Assembly (NCBI GenBank): GCA_904063045.1
Contig: CAJFCJ010000009.1
Coordinates: 476,942-540,941, forward strand
Source of the DNA: Dimorphilus gyrociliatus
Taxonomy: Eukaryota > Annelida > Polychaeta > Dinophilidae
Length of the DNA: 64,000 nt
Reading direction: 5' to 3'
The position numbers and the translations under genes were made by a program. Positions 34,446-48,218 of the stretch are shown piece by piece (within the stretch, counting starts at the first letter, position 1; each line of letters starts with the position of its first letter). Under the pieces are notes generated by a model. The model did no database searches. It was given only the letters and a program-made list of their open reading frames with translations, and was not told the DNA's origin.

Positions 34446-35604
34446 TTATTTTTTTCTTCTCTTCCTTAAAGGAGAGGCCAAGTTAGGATCTGGACTCGGA
34501 GATTCGGATTGCGATGGCATTTCTCTATCGTCAACTGCTTTAAAAGTTATTATTACAAACAAATTGAATCAATGATAACCAAGACTTACAATAGGTGGAT
34601 GATTCGGGGAAATTTTTTTCAGTTCCGTCAGAACTATCAGAATTCTGTCCTTTGTTTACAGCATTTATTACAAAGTTTTTCCATACGCTTATATTTAAAG
34701 TATCTTCCCCAGTGTTATAATATACATGATCTAAACATAATTCCATTTCGCTGGCTTTTTTTAAAACATCTTTTTTGTTGTATTCAAAACATATAGACAG
34801 AAGCTTGTGGCATCTACTCAGGATTTGATGCTGGTCATCAGGTAATCGTTTGTCCGAATCTTTAAACATTATCAATTTGAAATATACTTAGAATGGGGCA
34901 ATAGAGGAACCTTACTCTTTATTTCTTCCAACTTAAGTCCTATTCTCTTTAGGATATCCCATTGTAGATCATCGCTCTGTACTAAATAGTTATCACAGCT
35001 AACAACTGTATAAGGAAACTGATCATGAGCATCCTGCTCTTGTATTTGAACAGTATATGCAGTTTCATACAGCTCGCTCAGAGGTTTTTCCGATCGGTTC
35101 ATTTCTATTCCCTAAGAATTTTGACCAATAACATTATTTTTATTTAGCACGATGGCATGTTAAACCAACAATACCTTAACTTTATTCTTTAGATAAGTAA
35201 ACATTTTAAGGAGCGTTGATTTCCTAGGCTTTTCTCCACCTTTCGGATTATTGGGATCTTCGAAAGGTACATCAGGCGGCCAATCTGCAGGTGTTTTGGA
35301 CCAAATACCTCTGGCTAATAAACAAAACTTGTATATTTTGTAATAAAATTTCAAGAAAATTCCCTTTAACAGACTAACCTTTTTTGTATGATTTGTGCTG
35401 TCCATTATTTGTGTAAACGACCATCATGGGAATTATTTTTCTATATAGCTTAACTGGAATTTCTTTTTTACTCTCAGCTGCTATCTCTTCTTTATCTATA
35501 AAGTCCAAAATTTCCTTTCGTGCATTATTTTCACTAACAGTTACCTCCACCACATCCTCATAAGCAGCCGGAGTTCCTCTACAGATAGGCTCAAAGCTAT
35601 CCAT
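34446..35604 (-). CDS. unrecognised nuclear-type protein, 307 aa
   Basis: Five minus-strand exons join in phase: 35604-35379, 35314-35175, 35111-34916, 34859-34590 and 34537-34446. All junctions are GT-AG and the total is 307 aa. Visible pieces are an acidic N-terminus (MDSFEPICRGTPAAYEDVVE), a conserved-looking block around residues 75-120 (GIWSKTPADWPPDVPFEDPN, then KGGEKPRKSTLLKMFTYL), a helical middle, and a Ser/Pro-rich C-terminus ending in the basic run LRKRRKK, a likely nuclear localisation signal. There is no signal peptide or membrane segment. I do not recognise the family. It faces the TEDC2-like gene head to head across 786 bp, and its 3' end lies 237 bp from NUDT2. Confidence 0.75.
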
Positions 35605-36390
35605 CAAAAGAGTTTATGTCGACTTTATACAAATATCTTCTGACCAAATTTTTTATTTTCTATATTCTTAATCTAAAAAATTGAAGATATAAATTACAAA
35701 TTAAGAATAATAACAAATTTAAATACAAGAGTTGATTTGATCAAAAAACATTTTTTAAATTTCAATCTGACTGATTACGGTTGTAATTACAGTGGTTAGC
35801 TTATCACAATTCGATATTTTAAAACCATACAACCTCTATTTGCTGGTGAACATTGGTTTATGGATAAATTATATTTTAAATTGACACTATCCCAAGTTAT
35901 CAAAATTACACACACATGTTTTAAAGAAAATGTTTTCAATGAAAAATACCTTTTAAAGTTTGTTAGCAGTAGAAACTGACAAAATGGCCGGCTTAAAAGT
36001 AATTGATATACAAAATAAATTTTCTTCGTATTTATATCTCTTTTTTGAAATAATAGATTAGTAAATAATATTTTAGTTTTTTAAAAAAACACCCATGGTT
36101 ATCTTACCATAACCACCAAATTTTAACCATACCTTTAACCATATCAATTAAAGATTGGATTTTACAGAATATCGATCTATATCTTTTGAAATTAATAAAT
36201 TTATTGAAGTATTCTCGTTTTTTATATAGTACAACGATTGGACATTAATCTAAATAAACAAAAAAGTAATATTGACCTATTATCGCTCTTAACAATTGAA
36301 CTACAACAGCACTTTTTAAAATCCCTGTCTGCTATATAAATGTCAAGGCCAGTTTTATAATGATGTTCGTCTGGCCAAAAGTGAATTTTC
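35605..36390. other. divergent intergenic region
   Basis: 786 bp, strongly AT-rich, between the unrecognised minus gene and the TEDC2-like gene. No motif stands out. Confidence 0.55.
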
Positions 36391-38137
36391 ATGGATAAAA
36401 ACACAAATACGGACCTTGAATACGTGTAAGCTGAGAGTGAAATTCCATTATTTGTTGTGACTTAATTTACCCCATTATTATGTTTTATTTTACTTATTTA
36501 GAATTCAAGTGATAAGTAGGAATATTCAGCTATGCTCAAGTAAGAAACAAGAATCTATAGGTATTTGTAACAAGTTCTCTAAATTACTACATCCTTGGGA
36601 TATTCCAAAAAAAAATGAGAAGCTGAATACAGAATCAGATGAGAAAGCTCCAATGTTATCTGGTAAGATTACAAAGCTTTTTTTTTTATGATATAAAATT
36701 CATCCAGTTTGTTATTGCAACTATAGAGAGAGAGTTAATGACCTTGAGTGAAGCTGATAAAATTCTTGCAAAAGCTGCTAAAACTTTAGCAGATAAAACT
36801 GCAGAAGAAGAAAGATTGCTCGAACTACAGAGGAGAAAAGAGAAACTAGATAGGGTACTTCAAACAAAAGAGTTACTAAAACCTGAGAAACCTGTTAAGC
36901 CTACAAAAGCTATTGAGTTAAAACCCCATAAACCAGTTTCAGAAAAGACCAAAGCTCCACTATCTACTCGAACCCTTTCTAGCAATTCTCAGAAAGGGAA
37001 TCAAGTAAAAACTGCTCCAGTTCCTACCTATAAAACAGCACCATTCAAAACTGATGTAGAAACAAAACGAAAAGTATTGAAGGCTCATAACACGAAAACA
37101 AGTCTAGCAAGGCAAAAGTTAACTAGATCCGCAACAATACAAACTAAGCAAAGTTTAGTAAAGGAAACTCAACAAGCTTTATCAAGCCTCTCTGTTGATG
37201 AAACAGTAACTTCAGAAACTCCAACTATAGATAGTAATCAGAAAGAAGAAACTATTCCATGTCAACCTCATATAGCAAATAAAAAAAATGAAAAAGGAAA
37301 AAATACAGAAATCAATGAGAATACGAAACGTTTCAACATTATGAAAGAAGGGTAAATAGAGAAAAACTATTGTTTAATGTTCTTTTAATACAGAACAAAC
37401 AATTTTATCGACAGGAACAATCTAAAACTACCGCAAAACGTACAAAGATTGGCGCGCTTAAACAGAAAATTTCAGAAACAAATTCGTGACGTTCGCAAAA
37501 AATTGGCAAATAATCCACAGCCTTCTTTTATTACAAATTTAGAAAAAACTGTGTTTTATAATAGTGATAACCGATTAAAGCGTTTATTAAATGTTCAACA
37601 AACAACTACTCGATATACAAATCTTTTCTCAACACTTGAAGAAGCTAGTGCTGCAAGAAATTGGAAACAGGTACCTTTAGATGAAAAATTGAGTATTTGT
37701 AAAGCCTACCAGGCAATTTGCAAGGAGTTTGAAAATTTAACAGAAGCCTATACCAAATTTATAACTGTTCAGAAAAAGTCTTTAAATGGTAAGTGTCAAT
37801 TAATATTTAGACTCATTAACAACTTGTATTATTTTTAGTTTATTCAACCGTAAATGAAAAAGCTCTAAAGAATTTAAAAGCCGTTGGAACACTTTTCAAG
37901 ATTCCCAGAGCCGTCTCTTATAAAAATATAAGAGAAGTTCATGAATATATTAGCATCCTTTGTGATTATAAAGTGACTATAATACGTCTTTTTATATTAA
38001 ATAATTTAGATAATTTAATTAGACAATTAAATATCCAAGTCCAAAAGAATGGAAAGCCGGATGATTGGCAAACCTTTAGAGCCTTATATGCATTATCTTC
38101 TGATAACGGATTACCAACTTTAATAAAATACAGTTGA
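36391..38137 (+). CDS. TEDC2-like protein (tubulin epsilon/delta complex)
   Basis: Five exons, 36391-36425, 36502-36662, 36727-37351, 37415-37788 and 37839-38137, in phase, give 497 aa. The N-terminal helix ends KFSKLLHPWDIP, comparable to the LLHAWEP of human TEDC2. Next come a conserved helix (ERELMTLSEADKILAKAAK, about 66-85), a long disordered Lys/Thr/Pro-rich linker (about 95-275), and a C-terminal helical domain beginning LVYS-like VYSTVNEKALKNLKAV, then WQTFRALYALSSDNG near the end, where TEDC2 has WLALCRAVHSLLCEGG. TEDC2 works with epsilon- and delta-tubulin in centriole triplet assembly. The similarity is patchy and judged by eye, so the name is tentative, but the gene itself is well supported. 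Confidence 0.6.
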
Positions 38138-38337
38138 AAAATAATTTTTTATAATATCTAGCTTACAGGAATATTATATGTTAAGGTGATAAATGACGTA
38201 TAACTCTTCAAACAATATAATATCTCTGGGAACAATATAACAAAAGACATCAAAAATTAATAGTCATTCTTTTTTACATGCTGTACAATTCATAACAAAT
38301 CAATATTTAGGTCACCATGCTACAGTTTTTATACTAC

Positions 38338-40493
38338 TTAAGTTTTGTTACTGTAAGTATGATCATTGTCACCCTTCACTGATAAAATTCTTTGGAACCG
38401 ATACTTTGACACGGTAAAGCTGTGCCCATGTCCTCCTGTTAAGGAGGAGGCTGAATCGCTAAATTCTCTATGAACTGGAGTAGTTTTCTGACTAAGTCTT
38501 TTACGAAGTTCATTTAACTCTAACCAAATAGTCTCTTGATGGGCCTCCCCTATTTTCAGTTCTTTTAAATTCTATAATATAAGAATAAAAGCGAAATATG
38601 AACATAGTCAATTATCGACAAGTAAAAATGAAAAGGAAATGCGTACTCTATTGGAGAAGTTTTCCAATTGAGTGACTATTTCAAACCCCTTCGCGTGAAA
38701 CATATCCGTATAAGCAGCCATTCCAATCGACTTTAGCCAATCTTCGACGCTAGTATTCTTATCAATAGCTATAGAACTTGATGTAGTTGAACCTTTTTCC
38801 GGCTCAACTGCAGGAAACGAGTCACCAATGCCAAACTGACCCAAATTAGTAGGAATTGAAATCATTTTTTGTGGAATGGACGGTCTGTAAGTCATTGTAT
38901 TCAGAAAAAAATTACTACAGTCTAAAACAGTACAAATAACAAAAAAAAAAATAAAGTTAGTTCCATATAGGTTAGTAAAAGAGGTAATCGCTCTTCATTC
39001 TAGCCATTCGAGATCTACTTGTGGCCTCAGTTCTGCAAAAATTGTGTTCAATAAATTTAGAGAGAGAACTGAGACAACAAGTAGGTGCATTCAAATGAAG
39101 GGAAATAAAACGGAATACATACTTTCTGGGTACTTCTGGAACAGGTTTCTGAACTTGTTTTTTCATATTTTCTTTTTGTTGTTGTGGTATCATAGATGCC
39201 AACTCCAGAGAATCTCTAATTCGCGTAATGATTTCGTAATTCTCGCGTCCTCTGACCTGTTATATAAACTTATTAGTAATTTTATTTATAAGTTTGTATA
39301 AAATAAGTTGAATAGATACGGTAACGTTGAAGACTTCATCATCATCTAGCTTTTGTCGCTTAGTGGAAACGGTAGTTATCTCAGTATTAATAGCTACTTG
39401 TTGTGGTTTCTCATCCTCTGTTGGTGATGCAATACGAGTTTTCAAATTTTGTACATGATGCTTTTCATCTGCCTTTCTGTCCCGTCCAGGACAGGCACAA
39501 ATTCGTACTTCCACTGCTTGCCTTCCCAGAACATTTCCATGCCGATCTTCCAAAGTAAAGACTAGTTCAATTGGTCTCCTATTCAAACCTCCAACACAAG
39601 ATGAGAAACACATAAATCTAAATATATTTGTGACCCATTCTGCTCCTGGTTGAGGTTGCTCTTGAGGAAAAGTTACACTTTGCCTTAAGGTATATTCATC
39701 AGTAAAATACTCTGCCGTTTTATGTTCACATCGTACTAAATGCTCAGGCGCTGTCATCGTCTTATCTTCCTTTGACGAATGGTTGGGACAGCGCTTAACG
39801 ACCTCTCTAATATGTTCTGGCTTTGTGTATATTGGTATGGCCCTGATAAAACAACTGAACGGCGGGGTTGTAGATGTTTTGAATTTAACTGGACAAGCTG
39901 AATCCATGCGAACGTAAAGCTTATGCAGTGTTTCTGAGTATGTCCACGTGATTGATTTGGTATCTTTCTGTTGCTTTTGAAAGCCTATTTTAAAATCGTA
40001 TTCACCAGCATACGATACATTGGACGGAATGATAGGAGAGCTATGAATTTGAGTAGATTCGGGTAGATTAGGTGACATCTGGTCACAGTAGGAATCCGGA
40101 CTGGTTGGTTTCTGAGTTATAATATTCTAAAAAAAGAAATACAATTTAGTTTTCTTGATTATTGATACTAAGTGAGAATTTACATAATCTGAAATCATTT
40201 CCGCTTGAACACTAGGTTGAATATGATAACGTTCAATCTCCAATAGCGCCGAATCGGATTCACCATTGTGTGCGTACTCAACGTCCACTTGCTTCTCATA
40301 TATGAAATCCCTGTAAGAAAAGGCTCAAGTTATTGATTACTCTTTTATCAATAGTCCTCTCTTTTTACCCTGTTTCTTTAATATCTCTCACGGATTTTAA
40401 AAGCATTTCAAAAGTCTCTTGAGACATTGGAGGCTTTGTTTGACTTTCTTGAGACGAAAGATTTAATTTTTCCTCGCAAGATGTAGGTTCCAT
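38338..40493 (-). CDS. p53/p63/p73: p53/p63/p73 family transcription factor with SAM domain
   Basis: Minus strand, exons 40493-40369, 40310-40184, 40126-39320, 39256-39123, 39032-39019 (14 nt), 38921-38647 and 38571-38338, 571 aa. An N-terminal transactivation motif [13 protein letters not shown] resembles the p53 MDM2-binding helix. The DNA-binding domain (about 115-310) keeps zinc ligands C197, H200, C257 and C261 and the DNA-contact arginines in NRRP (human R248) and [11 protein letters not shown] (R273, R280). The tetramerisation helix is [19 protein letters not shown] (from about 354). A SAM domain (about 440-505, ending [13 protein letters not shown]) places it with p63/p73. Human N239 is Phe here. 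The family guards germline and genome integrity. The 14-nt exon and its readthrough alternative are discussed in the findings. Confidence 0.95.
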
Positions 40494-40972
40494 AATGTTC
40501 TGTACGGATAAAACAAATTTCCAATTAAGAAGCTTTGCGAAAGCATATCTGAGTCAGTAATGACTTTTCTTTTGTACAACACATTAATGCGGATCGAATC
40601 GGGGTAGAAATTGATCAGGCGTCTGATGAATAGCGTTCCGTTCTATTTACACACAAATCGAAACTGCTTGACATCGAATAAACGTTTGTAAAAACACCGA
40701 CAAAAGCGCCATAGCAAAAGAAGTATCGCTGCACTTTTATAATATGAATTATATCGCATAATCAATGTAACAAACCCTCATTAATTGTCTAATATCAGTA
40801 GTTATAGTCTCATAGCGCGCGTGGTTTTTTTTCTACTAACTCAACTATTTCCGGTTTGCTGCTTCCTGCTTTGTAAAAGCTGTGTTGGTTGATCAGAGAA
40901 TAGCGCCTCCAAGCGCTTCAATACTGGTAGATGATTCATGCGCGAAACATGCGACCGGTTTGATTTGAAACT
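40494..40972. promoter_or_regulatory. shared divergent promoter of p53/63/73 and WRAP73
   Basis: 479 bp between the two start codons, with opposite orientation on each side. Less AT-rich than neighbours. No canonical p53 response element pair was recognised by eye. Confidence 0.6.
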
Positions 40973-42918
40973 ATGAATTTCTCGGAATGTTTTCAACAAA
41001 CTTCCGATCTGGTGGCTTATTCCCCAGATGGAAACTTTGTGGTTTGTATCATATAGACATACTTTTTCCACTATAACTCTGCTTGTTTATTCAAGTTAAA
41101 ATATTTATTGTTATTTATTTCCTACCTGTCGAATTTTCCAAGTTCTGGCCATCGACATTGATTTCTTTAATATGTAATCGGTTTTTTTTACGTCCTTACA
41201 GGCAAACGCCGTTCAATACCGGCTTGTAGTAAGAGACGCCGAAACTCTGCAAGTAGCGCGTATGTTTACCTGCGTTGATGTGCTGCAGTTTCTCCAGGTT
41301 TGCTATGCAGTGACGTCATACAGATTTTCCCATGTGTCACAAAAGCTTTTCATAGTAGTCTCATTAAATGTTCCCAATAACCCCGTTACTAATGATTTAC
41401 TCTGACTACAAGCGACGCTTTACTTCCAGTGGTCACCAGACTCTCAATTTATACTCTGCGCCCTCTACGACAGAGGAATAATTCAAGTATGATCATTAAA
41501 TTATTCAAAACTTTCATTTATTTCAAGTAACTTTATTAAAAAACACTGCAGATCTGGAATATAGAGCATTCTGAATGGAACTGTAAAATTGATGAGGGAT
41601 CAGCCGGACTAATCGATGCCTGTTGGAGTTCCGATTCCCGCCACATATTAACAACATGGCAATTTTACTTACGCATCACTGTATGGTCATTAGCTGCTAA
41701 AACTGTTTCATATATAAAATATCCCAAAAATTGTCCCAAAAATAAATCTTTCAGTAGAGATGGAAAGTTTCTGGCTCTACTGGAGAGGCGCGATTTCCAA
41801 GACTGTATTAGTATTTTTAATGTAAACTCTAATTGGCAATTACATAAGCACTTCCAATGTGAGACGGAGGATGCTAACGGTATAGAATGGATTCCAGACG
41901 GTAGCGGAGTCGTCGTTTGGGAGTCGCTCATTCCAAATAACTTAATTGTCTATGATATGCAAGGAGTCAAAAAGGCAAACTTTCAGCCAACTTCATCAAC
42001 TGCCGGCTTTCGCTGTCTGCAGTTTGATAAATCAGCTAGTCTATTAGCTGCAGGCTCATTTGATGGACGTCTTTTCATTTTGAATACAGTTACCTGGAAG
42101 GCTCTGTGTATTAGAGGTCACGAAACTGAAATTGATTCTGTTGACACTATTGTGTATCGGCAAGAAAACAAAACACCGGATCTAAGTTTGAAAGATCTAA
42201 AAAGTATTCGACAGTCTATGCAGAGTCATTATGCGTTAGTTGATGACAAGAAGACCGAATTACCTCTAAAAGAGATTTGTGAACAAACGGAAGTTGCTAC
42301 TGGAATATCTCGTCTGGGATTCAGCCACAATTCTCAATTTCTTTATACAGTGAACGGTATTTTGTTTTTTCATTGATCATTTCATGTATAATTTACACTT
42401 CTTTTGATAAATTCATTAATGCAGAATGAGATTACGTGCACCTTGTGTATATTTTACCGTTTTGTCTGTTTGTAGATGCTCATCCTCAATGCTTGTTCAT
42501 TTGGAAAATATCAGAAATCTTTAAGCTTCATTCTGTTCTCATTCATAAAGAAAGCATTACAGGTCAATATATTCAATGAGAATATTTGGTGTTTGTTTAT
42601 GCACTATTTTCTTTCAGATATAGCTTGGGATCCCAACGAAACTCGATTAGCTTTAGCAACGACATGCAATAATCTTTTTATGTGGTCTCCGTCAGGAAGC
42701 CTGTGCGTCAGAATTCCATCAACGCCTAGTTTGTATTATAACCCTTTCATTCATTAGTGTTCAATAAATGAACATATGTTAATCTTTCCTTTATGTCAGA
42801 TATAATGAACGTTTCCGGATTATGCTGGAATAAAAATAGCAAGAGTCTAGCTTTAATGGGAAGCGGTAGTTACTGCGTGTGTTTTTTCTCTAGTGACAAA
42901 CGTTTATCTGAAGCCTAG
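40973..42918 (+). CDS. WRAP73: WRAP73 (WDR8) WD40 protein
   Basis: Seven exons, 40973-41041, 41202-41297, 41430-41486, 41552-42356, 42476-42562, 42618-42728 and 42800-42918, give 447 aa (human 460). The N-terminus MNFSECF.. YSPDG and the blocks YRLVVRD, KIDEGSAGL, GSFDGRLFILN, WDPNETRLA and WSPSGSL match WRAP73 along its length, with WD-type repeats throughout. WRAP73 localises to centrosomes and spindle poles, where it binds SSX2IP and supports microtubule anchoring and cilium formation. It sits head to head with the p53-family gene, as human WRAP73 does with TP73. Introns 1 and 4 are the longest; donors such as GTG|GTTTGT are weak but phase-consistent. Confidence 0.94.
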
Positions 42919-43150
42919 TGATGAAATTTTTCTAATATATAATTCAAAAAACTTTCTTTCTAAATACAGTGAAAAGTATTACAAAACAATCAATAACAAA
43001 ACGGATATTGCAGCGTGCAACATCGAGAGTTATTAGAAAAAACTTTTAATTCATTATAAAATTTTTAACAAAAGTAAAATTCGTTTTTCTTGTATTGAGA
43101 TTAAAGACTGATCATGATTTACTAATAGTTTTAATATCAAAGGTAGATTT

Positions 43151-44252
<1,102 letters not shown>

Positions 44253-44497
44253 TTTTAATAATTCTCTTTAAAAATTTATTTAATATCTTAAATTCTAAGG
44301 TAAAATGTTTTAAAATAATAATTTCGATATACAATAAAAAAATTATTGAATAATAGATGTTTTATAACCTTTCCGCGCTGAAAAAGAACACTGGAGCCTG
44401 CCATTTTTTAAAGAACAGTATTGTATCTTGGTGCCTATAATTCGGCCATATTATATTCCCGAACTTGGTCGTTTCATTTCTATCAAAAACATCGCAA
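44253..44497. promoter_or_regulatory. shared divergent promoter of SMN and UQCRC2
   Basis: 245 bp between the two start codons. Both genes are housekeeping types, for which short bidirectional promoters are common. No specific motif recognised. Confidence 0.55.
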
Positions 44498-46054
44498 ATG
44501 AGAGCCGCATCGAGACCCATTGCTGCGTCTGTTCAGGTAATTAATTACCTTTCTAAGATTTTTTTATTGAAAAATTGAGAAAAAATTGTCATTGACTTTC
44601 ATTCGGCTTATAAAAGTTCGTCCTCGAGTGACCCGTCCTTTATTTTCGCTCGGTTTTTATATTCGCGTTTCTCTTTTCTACAGAAAAGGTTATATGCCAC
44701 ACGTTTGGCTGAACATCAAGAGGCGTCGCGAGTTTCTCTTCCCAAGCAAAGTGCTCAGGTAGATTAATTTGAAATATGACACCAATGACATTGACAGAGA
44801 ATTTTTTTTTAGATAACACGTCTAAATAATGGAGCTTTGGTAACCTCCTTGGAAAATTACGCTCCAATAGCCCATATTTCCATTCTCTTTAAGGCTGGAA
44901 CACGTAATGAAAGCTATGAAAATTTGGGTGTTTGTCACGCTCTAAGGACAGGGGCTGCTCTTAGTACCCAAAATGTAACACAATTTGGCTTAACCAGAAA
45001 CTTGCAGCAACTAGGAGCCGATTTGACTTGCACAACCACTAGAGAACATGTTTGTTACTCACTCCAGGCTGACAGAGACAAATTAACACAAGCTTTTCAA
45101 TTCCTTGGTGAAGCAGCATTTATGCAGAACTTCAAGCGTTGGGAAGTGAAAGATCGCGTTCCCGATTATTTAAATTTGGATTTGGGCAGGCTAGATCTAG
45201 ATTACAATACACGTGTCATTGAATTGTTGCATACAGCAGCTTACAGAAGAACCTTAGCAAATTCCTTGTATATCGATAGGAATAGAATTTCGGGTATCAA
45301 TCATGAAATGATGACATCGTACGCAAAGGATATGTTTACTGCTGGGGACCTGATTGTTTCTGGAGTAGGAGTGGATCACAAAGATTTAGTAAAATTAACA
45401 CAGAGTATGAATGTAACTGGTACAGCAAAAAAACCTCAAGAGGCTGTATTTTATGGAGGTGAACAACGTGTTGACATCCCAGGGGAATTTACATTCGCCG
45501 CTCTAGCCACTAAATCTTCTAGTATAGGCGACAAGGAATACTTTGCAACTTTGGTTTTGCAAAGAATATTAGGTGTTGGACCTCATATGAAATATTCAAA
45601 TACCGGCAAATTGCAAGATGCGGCAAGCAAGGCAGCTAAATCTCCTGTCCAAGTCTCTAGTATGAACTTAGTCTATTCCGATAGCGGTTTATTCGGTGTA
45701 CAGGCTGTTGCAAAATCAGCAGATATTGCTTCTGTTCTTAAAGCAACTACAGAGCAGATTGGACAGGTTGCCTCTGGTTCCGTATCCGCCGAAGCTTTGG
45801 AAACAGCAAAGCGTAGTGTGAAATCTACCATGTGGATGGAGTTGGAGAGTAGTGCTGGCTTAGTACAAGATTTGGCATTGCAAGCCGCTTACAGGGGAGC
45901 CCTTATGGAACCAGCCGAGTTTGGTAAAGCAATCGATGAAGTAGATGCAAGCGCAGTAAAGAACGTCGCTGCTCAAATTTTCAAAGGAAAACCTGCGTTC
46001 GCAGCCGTTGGTAACTTGTCACAAGTACCATATCTTGACGAACTAAAATTATAA
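44498..46054 (+). CDS. UQCRC2: cytochrome b-c1 complex subunit 2, mitochondrial
   Basis: Exons 44498-44536, 44684-44758 and 44813-46054 give 451 aa (human 453). The first about 20 residues (MRAASRPIAASVQKRLYATR) form an amphipathic Arg-rich mitochondrial presequence. The rest is a two-lobed M16-peptidase-like fold: ITRLNNGALVTSLENYAPIA, SILFKAGTRNE, then THAL-type GVCHALRTGAAL. The zinc-binding HxxEH of active M16 proteases is absent, as in all core-2 subunits. It is a structural core subunit of respiratory complex III. Poly(A) signal at 46125-46130. The gene ends 100 bp from the convergent DHHC gene. Confidence 0.96.
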
Positions 46055-46154
46055 AAAAGATTGCGTGTTACTTTAATGTCGAATGGAAAATTAGATGTTT
46101 ATGTGAAAGCCATCCCTTAAAAAAAATAAATTTAACGAAAATTAATTTATTCTG

Positions 46155-47183
46155 TTAAACGTCATATTTAATTTTAACTCCTGGCCAATTTCTTCCGTCA
46201 CCTAATTGTTTAAGAATAGGATGAGCGGGGAAAATAAAATTTATCGGCCAAAATGATCCAAAAACGCTTTGAAAATTGTACGAAATTGGATTAAGAGACC
46301 GAATTCTATTCGGTCGTCGAGTTTTAGCCAGCTCATAAGCTGTTTTGCCGTAATATATAGCAATTAATTGGTACAAAAAAAAGCCCAGACAAACAGGACC
46401 AGACCACCAAAAAGTATATATCTGAATCATAAGTAAGGTATGAATTAGACTAACATCTCCCATCACGAATCGTGTGAGAGTGACTGGAAAAAACCAGTCA
46501 ATGATCGAATGAAATGGATAATAAGTATCTTTCATGTAAACTGCAATGTGGGCTAGTCCCACAAAACTAGCAATAGCTACGTAAAAAGTAAGTATTACGA
46601 AGAAGCGCTGGTTATAGAAGCCAATACAAGTTCCAACTAAGAAACAGTGGTGATCCCTCTTTAATATGCAGCGTTCGCAGATAGGACAATGATGAGATCT
46701 AGGGGGCGCCGGAACTTCACAGGTTTTACAGAATGTCCAGTGCAAATCACTTCTATCGACGCTTCCAAGGTTTATTATCTGTTCTCCAGAGTGGTCGGTA
46801 GAGTTTTCGTATTTCTTCCAGGCAAGATTAACACTATCAGGTCTGTCGTTGTCTTGAGGAACGTGAGTCTTTGTTAATACAGTGAGCATCCAATTGGCAA
46901 TAGTATTTATAAAGACAAACATTGCTATAACCTTCATAAAGTAGACATACTCCCAGCCGAATTGAGAATAGAAATATGGTATAATTTCAGTAAAAGCACA
47001 GTACAACTCAGCAGAACAGATACAGAAGAAATAACCAAAAGAGTAGTATTTTGAAACAGCTACAGATCTTCTTCTATTGCTTTCATAACTCTTCCTCCAT
47101 TTGGACATCAGACTTTCGTTGGGATCAAATCCGACATTTTTTTCCTCCGCATGAAGACGGATAACCGTTGAATTTGAAGACAT
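46155..47183 (-). CDS. DHHC-type palmitoyltransferase, ZDHHC24-like
   Basis: 342 aa from a single exon on the minus strand. The cysteine-rich DHHC domain is complete (about residues 150-200): [30 protein letters not shown], then [16 protein letters not shown] holds the acyl-accepting cysteine. Four to five hydrophobic segments (about 50-65, 82-105, 200-222, 245-275) frame it, as in Golgi/ER S-acyltransferases. The DHHC is followed by FLVG instead of the usual PWVNN, a feature of the ZDHHC22/24 group. It has no introns, unlike most neighbours, so it may have arisen by retroposition, although other short genes here are intronless too. Confidence 0.88.
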   Translation of the reverse strand: MSSNSTVIRLHAEEKNVGFDPNESLMSKWRKSYESNRRRSVAVSKYYSFGYFFCICSAELYCAFTEIIPYFYSQFGWEYVYFMKVIAMFVFINTIANWMLTVLTKTHVPQDNDRPDSVNLAWKKYENSTDHSGEQIINLGSVDRSDLHWTFCKTCEVPAPPRSHHCPICERCILKRDHHCFLVGTCIGFYNQRFFVILTFYVAIASFVGLAHIAVYMKDTYYPFHSIIDWFFPVTLTRFVMGDVSLIHTLLMIQIYTFWWSGPVCLGFFLYQLIAIYYGKTAYELAKTRRPNRIRSLNPISYNFQSVFGSFWPINFIFPAHPILKQLGDGRNWPGVKIKYDV

Positions 47184-48218
47184 CTAAGGTAAGAGTATTT
47201 CTGCCAAGGCCTATTCAATAAGAGAGATTATTGCAGACGATATTAACTGTTGCCTAAGCGACATGGGAAGAATACGGTTGTACACTGCCATCTGTAGGCA
47301 TACATTTATTATATCTAAACAATTAATTTGTATCGGACTTTTGCCAGTAGAGGGGTAGTGGAAATGAAATTCTAAAATGAACGTGGGACGTGTAGACCTA
47401 TTATACTTCTTTGATTCATTTTCTTTGTGAATTTTCTTACTGGTAAAATCAACTTCATTTTCCGCTTTACAACTCTATTACGTCTCAGTTGTCGTTTTTC
47501 TAACTTCAAGTTCATTTATATGCGTAGACTGAATCTTAATATCATGCCATTAATGCCTTGTTTATTTACGCATCATACATTTTGCAGTATGTGTAGACCA
47601 TCTCCGAAAGTATAGAGTAGACCTCATTGTGTTTAAATTAATACACAGTATTTCAACATTATTTCACATAGTACAGCAAATAGCAGTATATATTTATATA
47701 ATATATATATATACTGCATTATATTTCGTACAATGCACACAATTAGTCTACAGTGATAGTATTCAAAAATAATTGCGTGTGGCGCTTGTAAACTTCAAGA
47801 ATTATTATCCGGTATTATTGCTCTTTTGAATATAGGCCTTTCAACTTATCGTAATTTAACGGTTGGCTATAAGTACAACCCTAGGGCACCATCGATAACT
47901 GACCTTTACGGTGTAGGTAGTGTACAAATCTAGTTGAGCAACGACCTTTATAATAAATTTATTAGCTTAGATAAACGCCAATAGAATAAAAGGTAGCTTC
48001 CGTCGCTCAGGCTTCTTCTATACCTGTTAATATAATTTTTCTCATGTTTTGGCAGTTTAACACTTTTTTGCTTAATAGATGTCACTAGTGACTTTTCGCT
48101 TTTAAGGTGTCACCACAGTCGACGCGGTATCGTTCAAAAGAATAAGGGCAGCTTATACCGACGGATTAACGGACCACTCGATCGAGCACGTTGACGGCTG
48201 TGGACAAAAAAAGAAAGA
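47184..48218. other. divergent intergenic region, DHHC gene to ITIH
   Basis: 1.0 kb. CTCF-like TACACTGCCATCTGTAG at 47281-47297, immediately upstream of the DHHC gene, and an imperfect TA repeat at about 47688-47715. The frame at 47427-47615 has no support. Confidence 0.55.
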
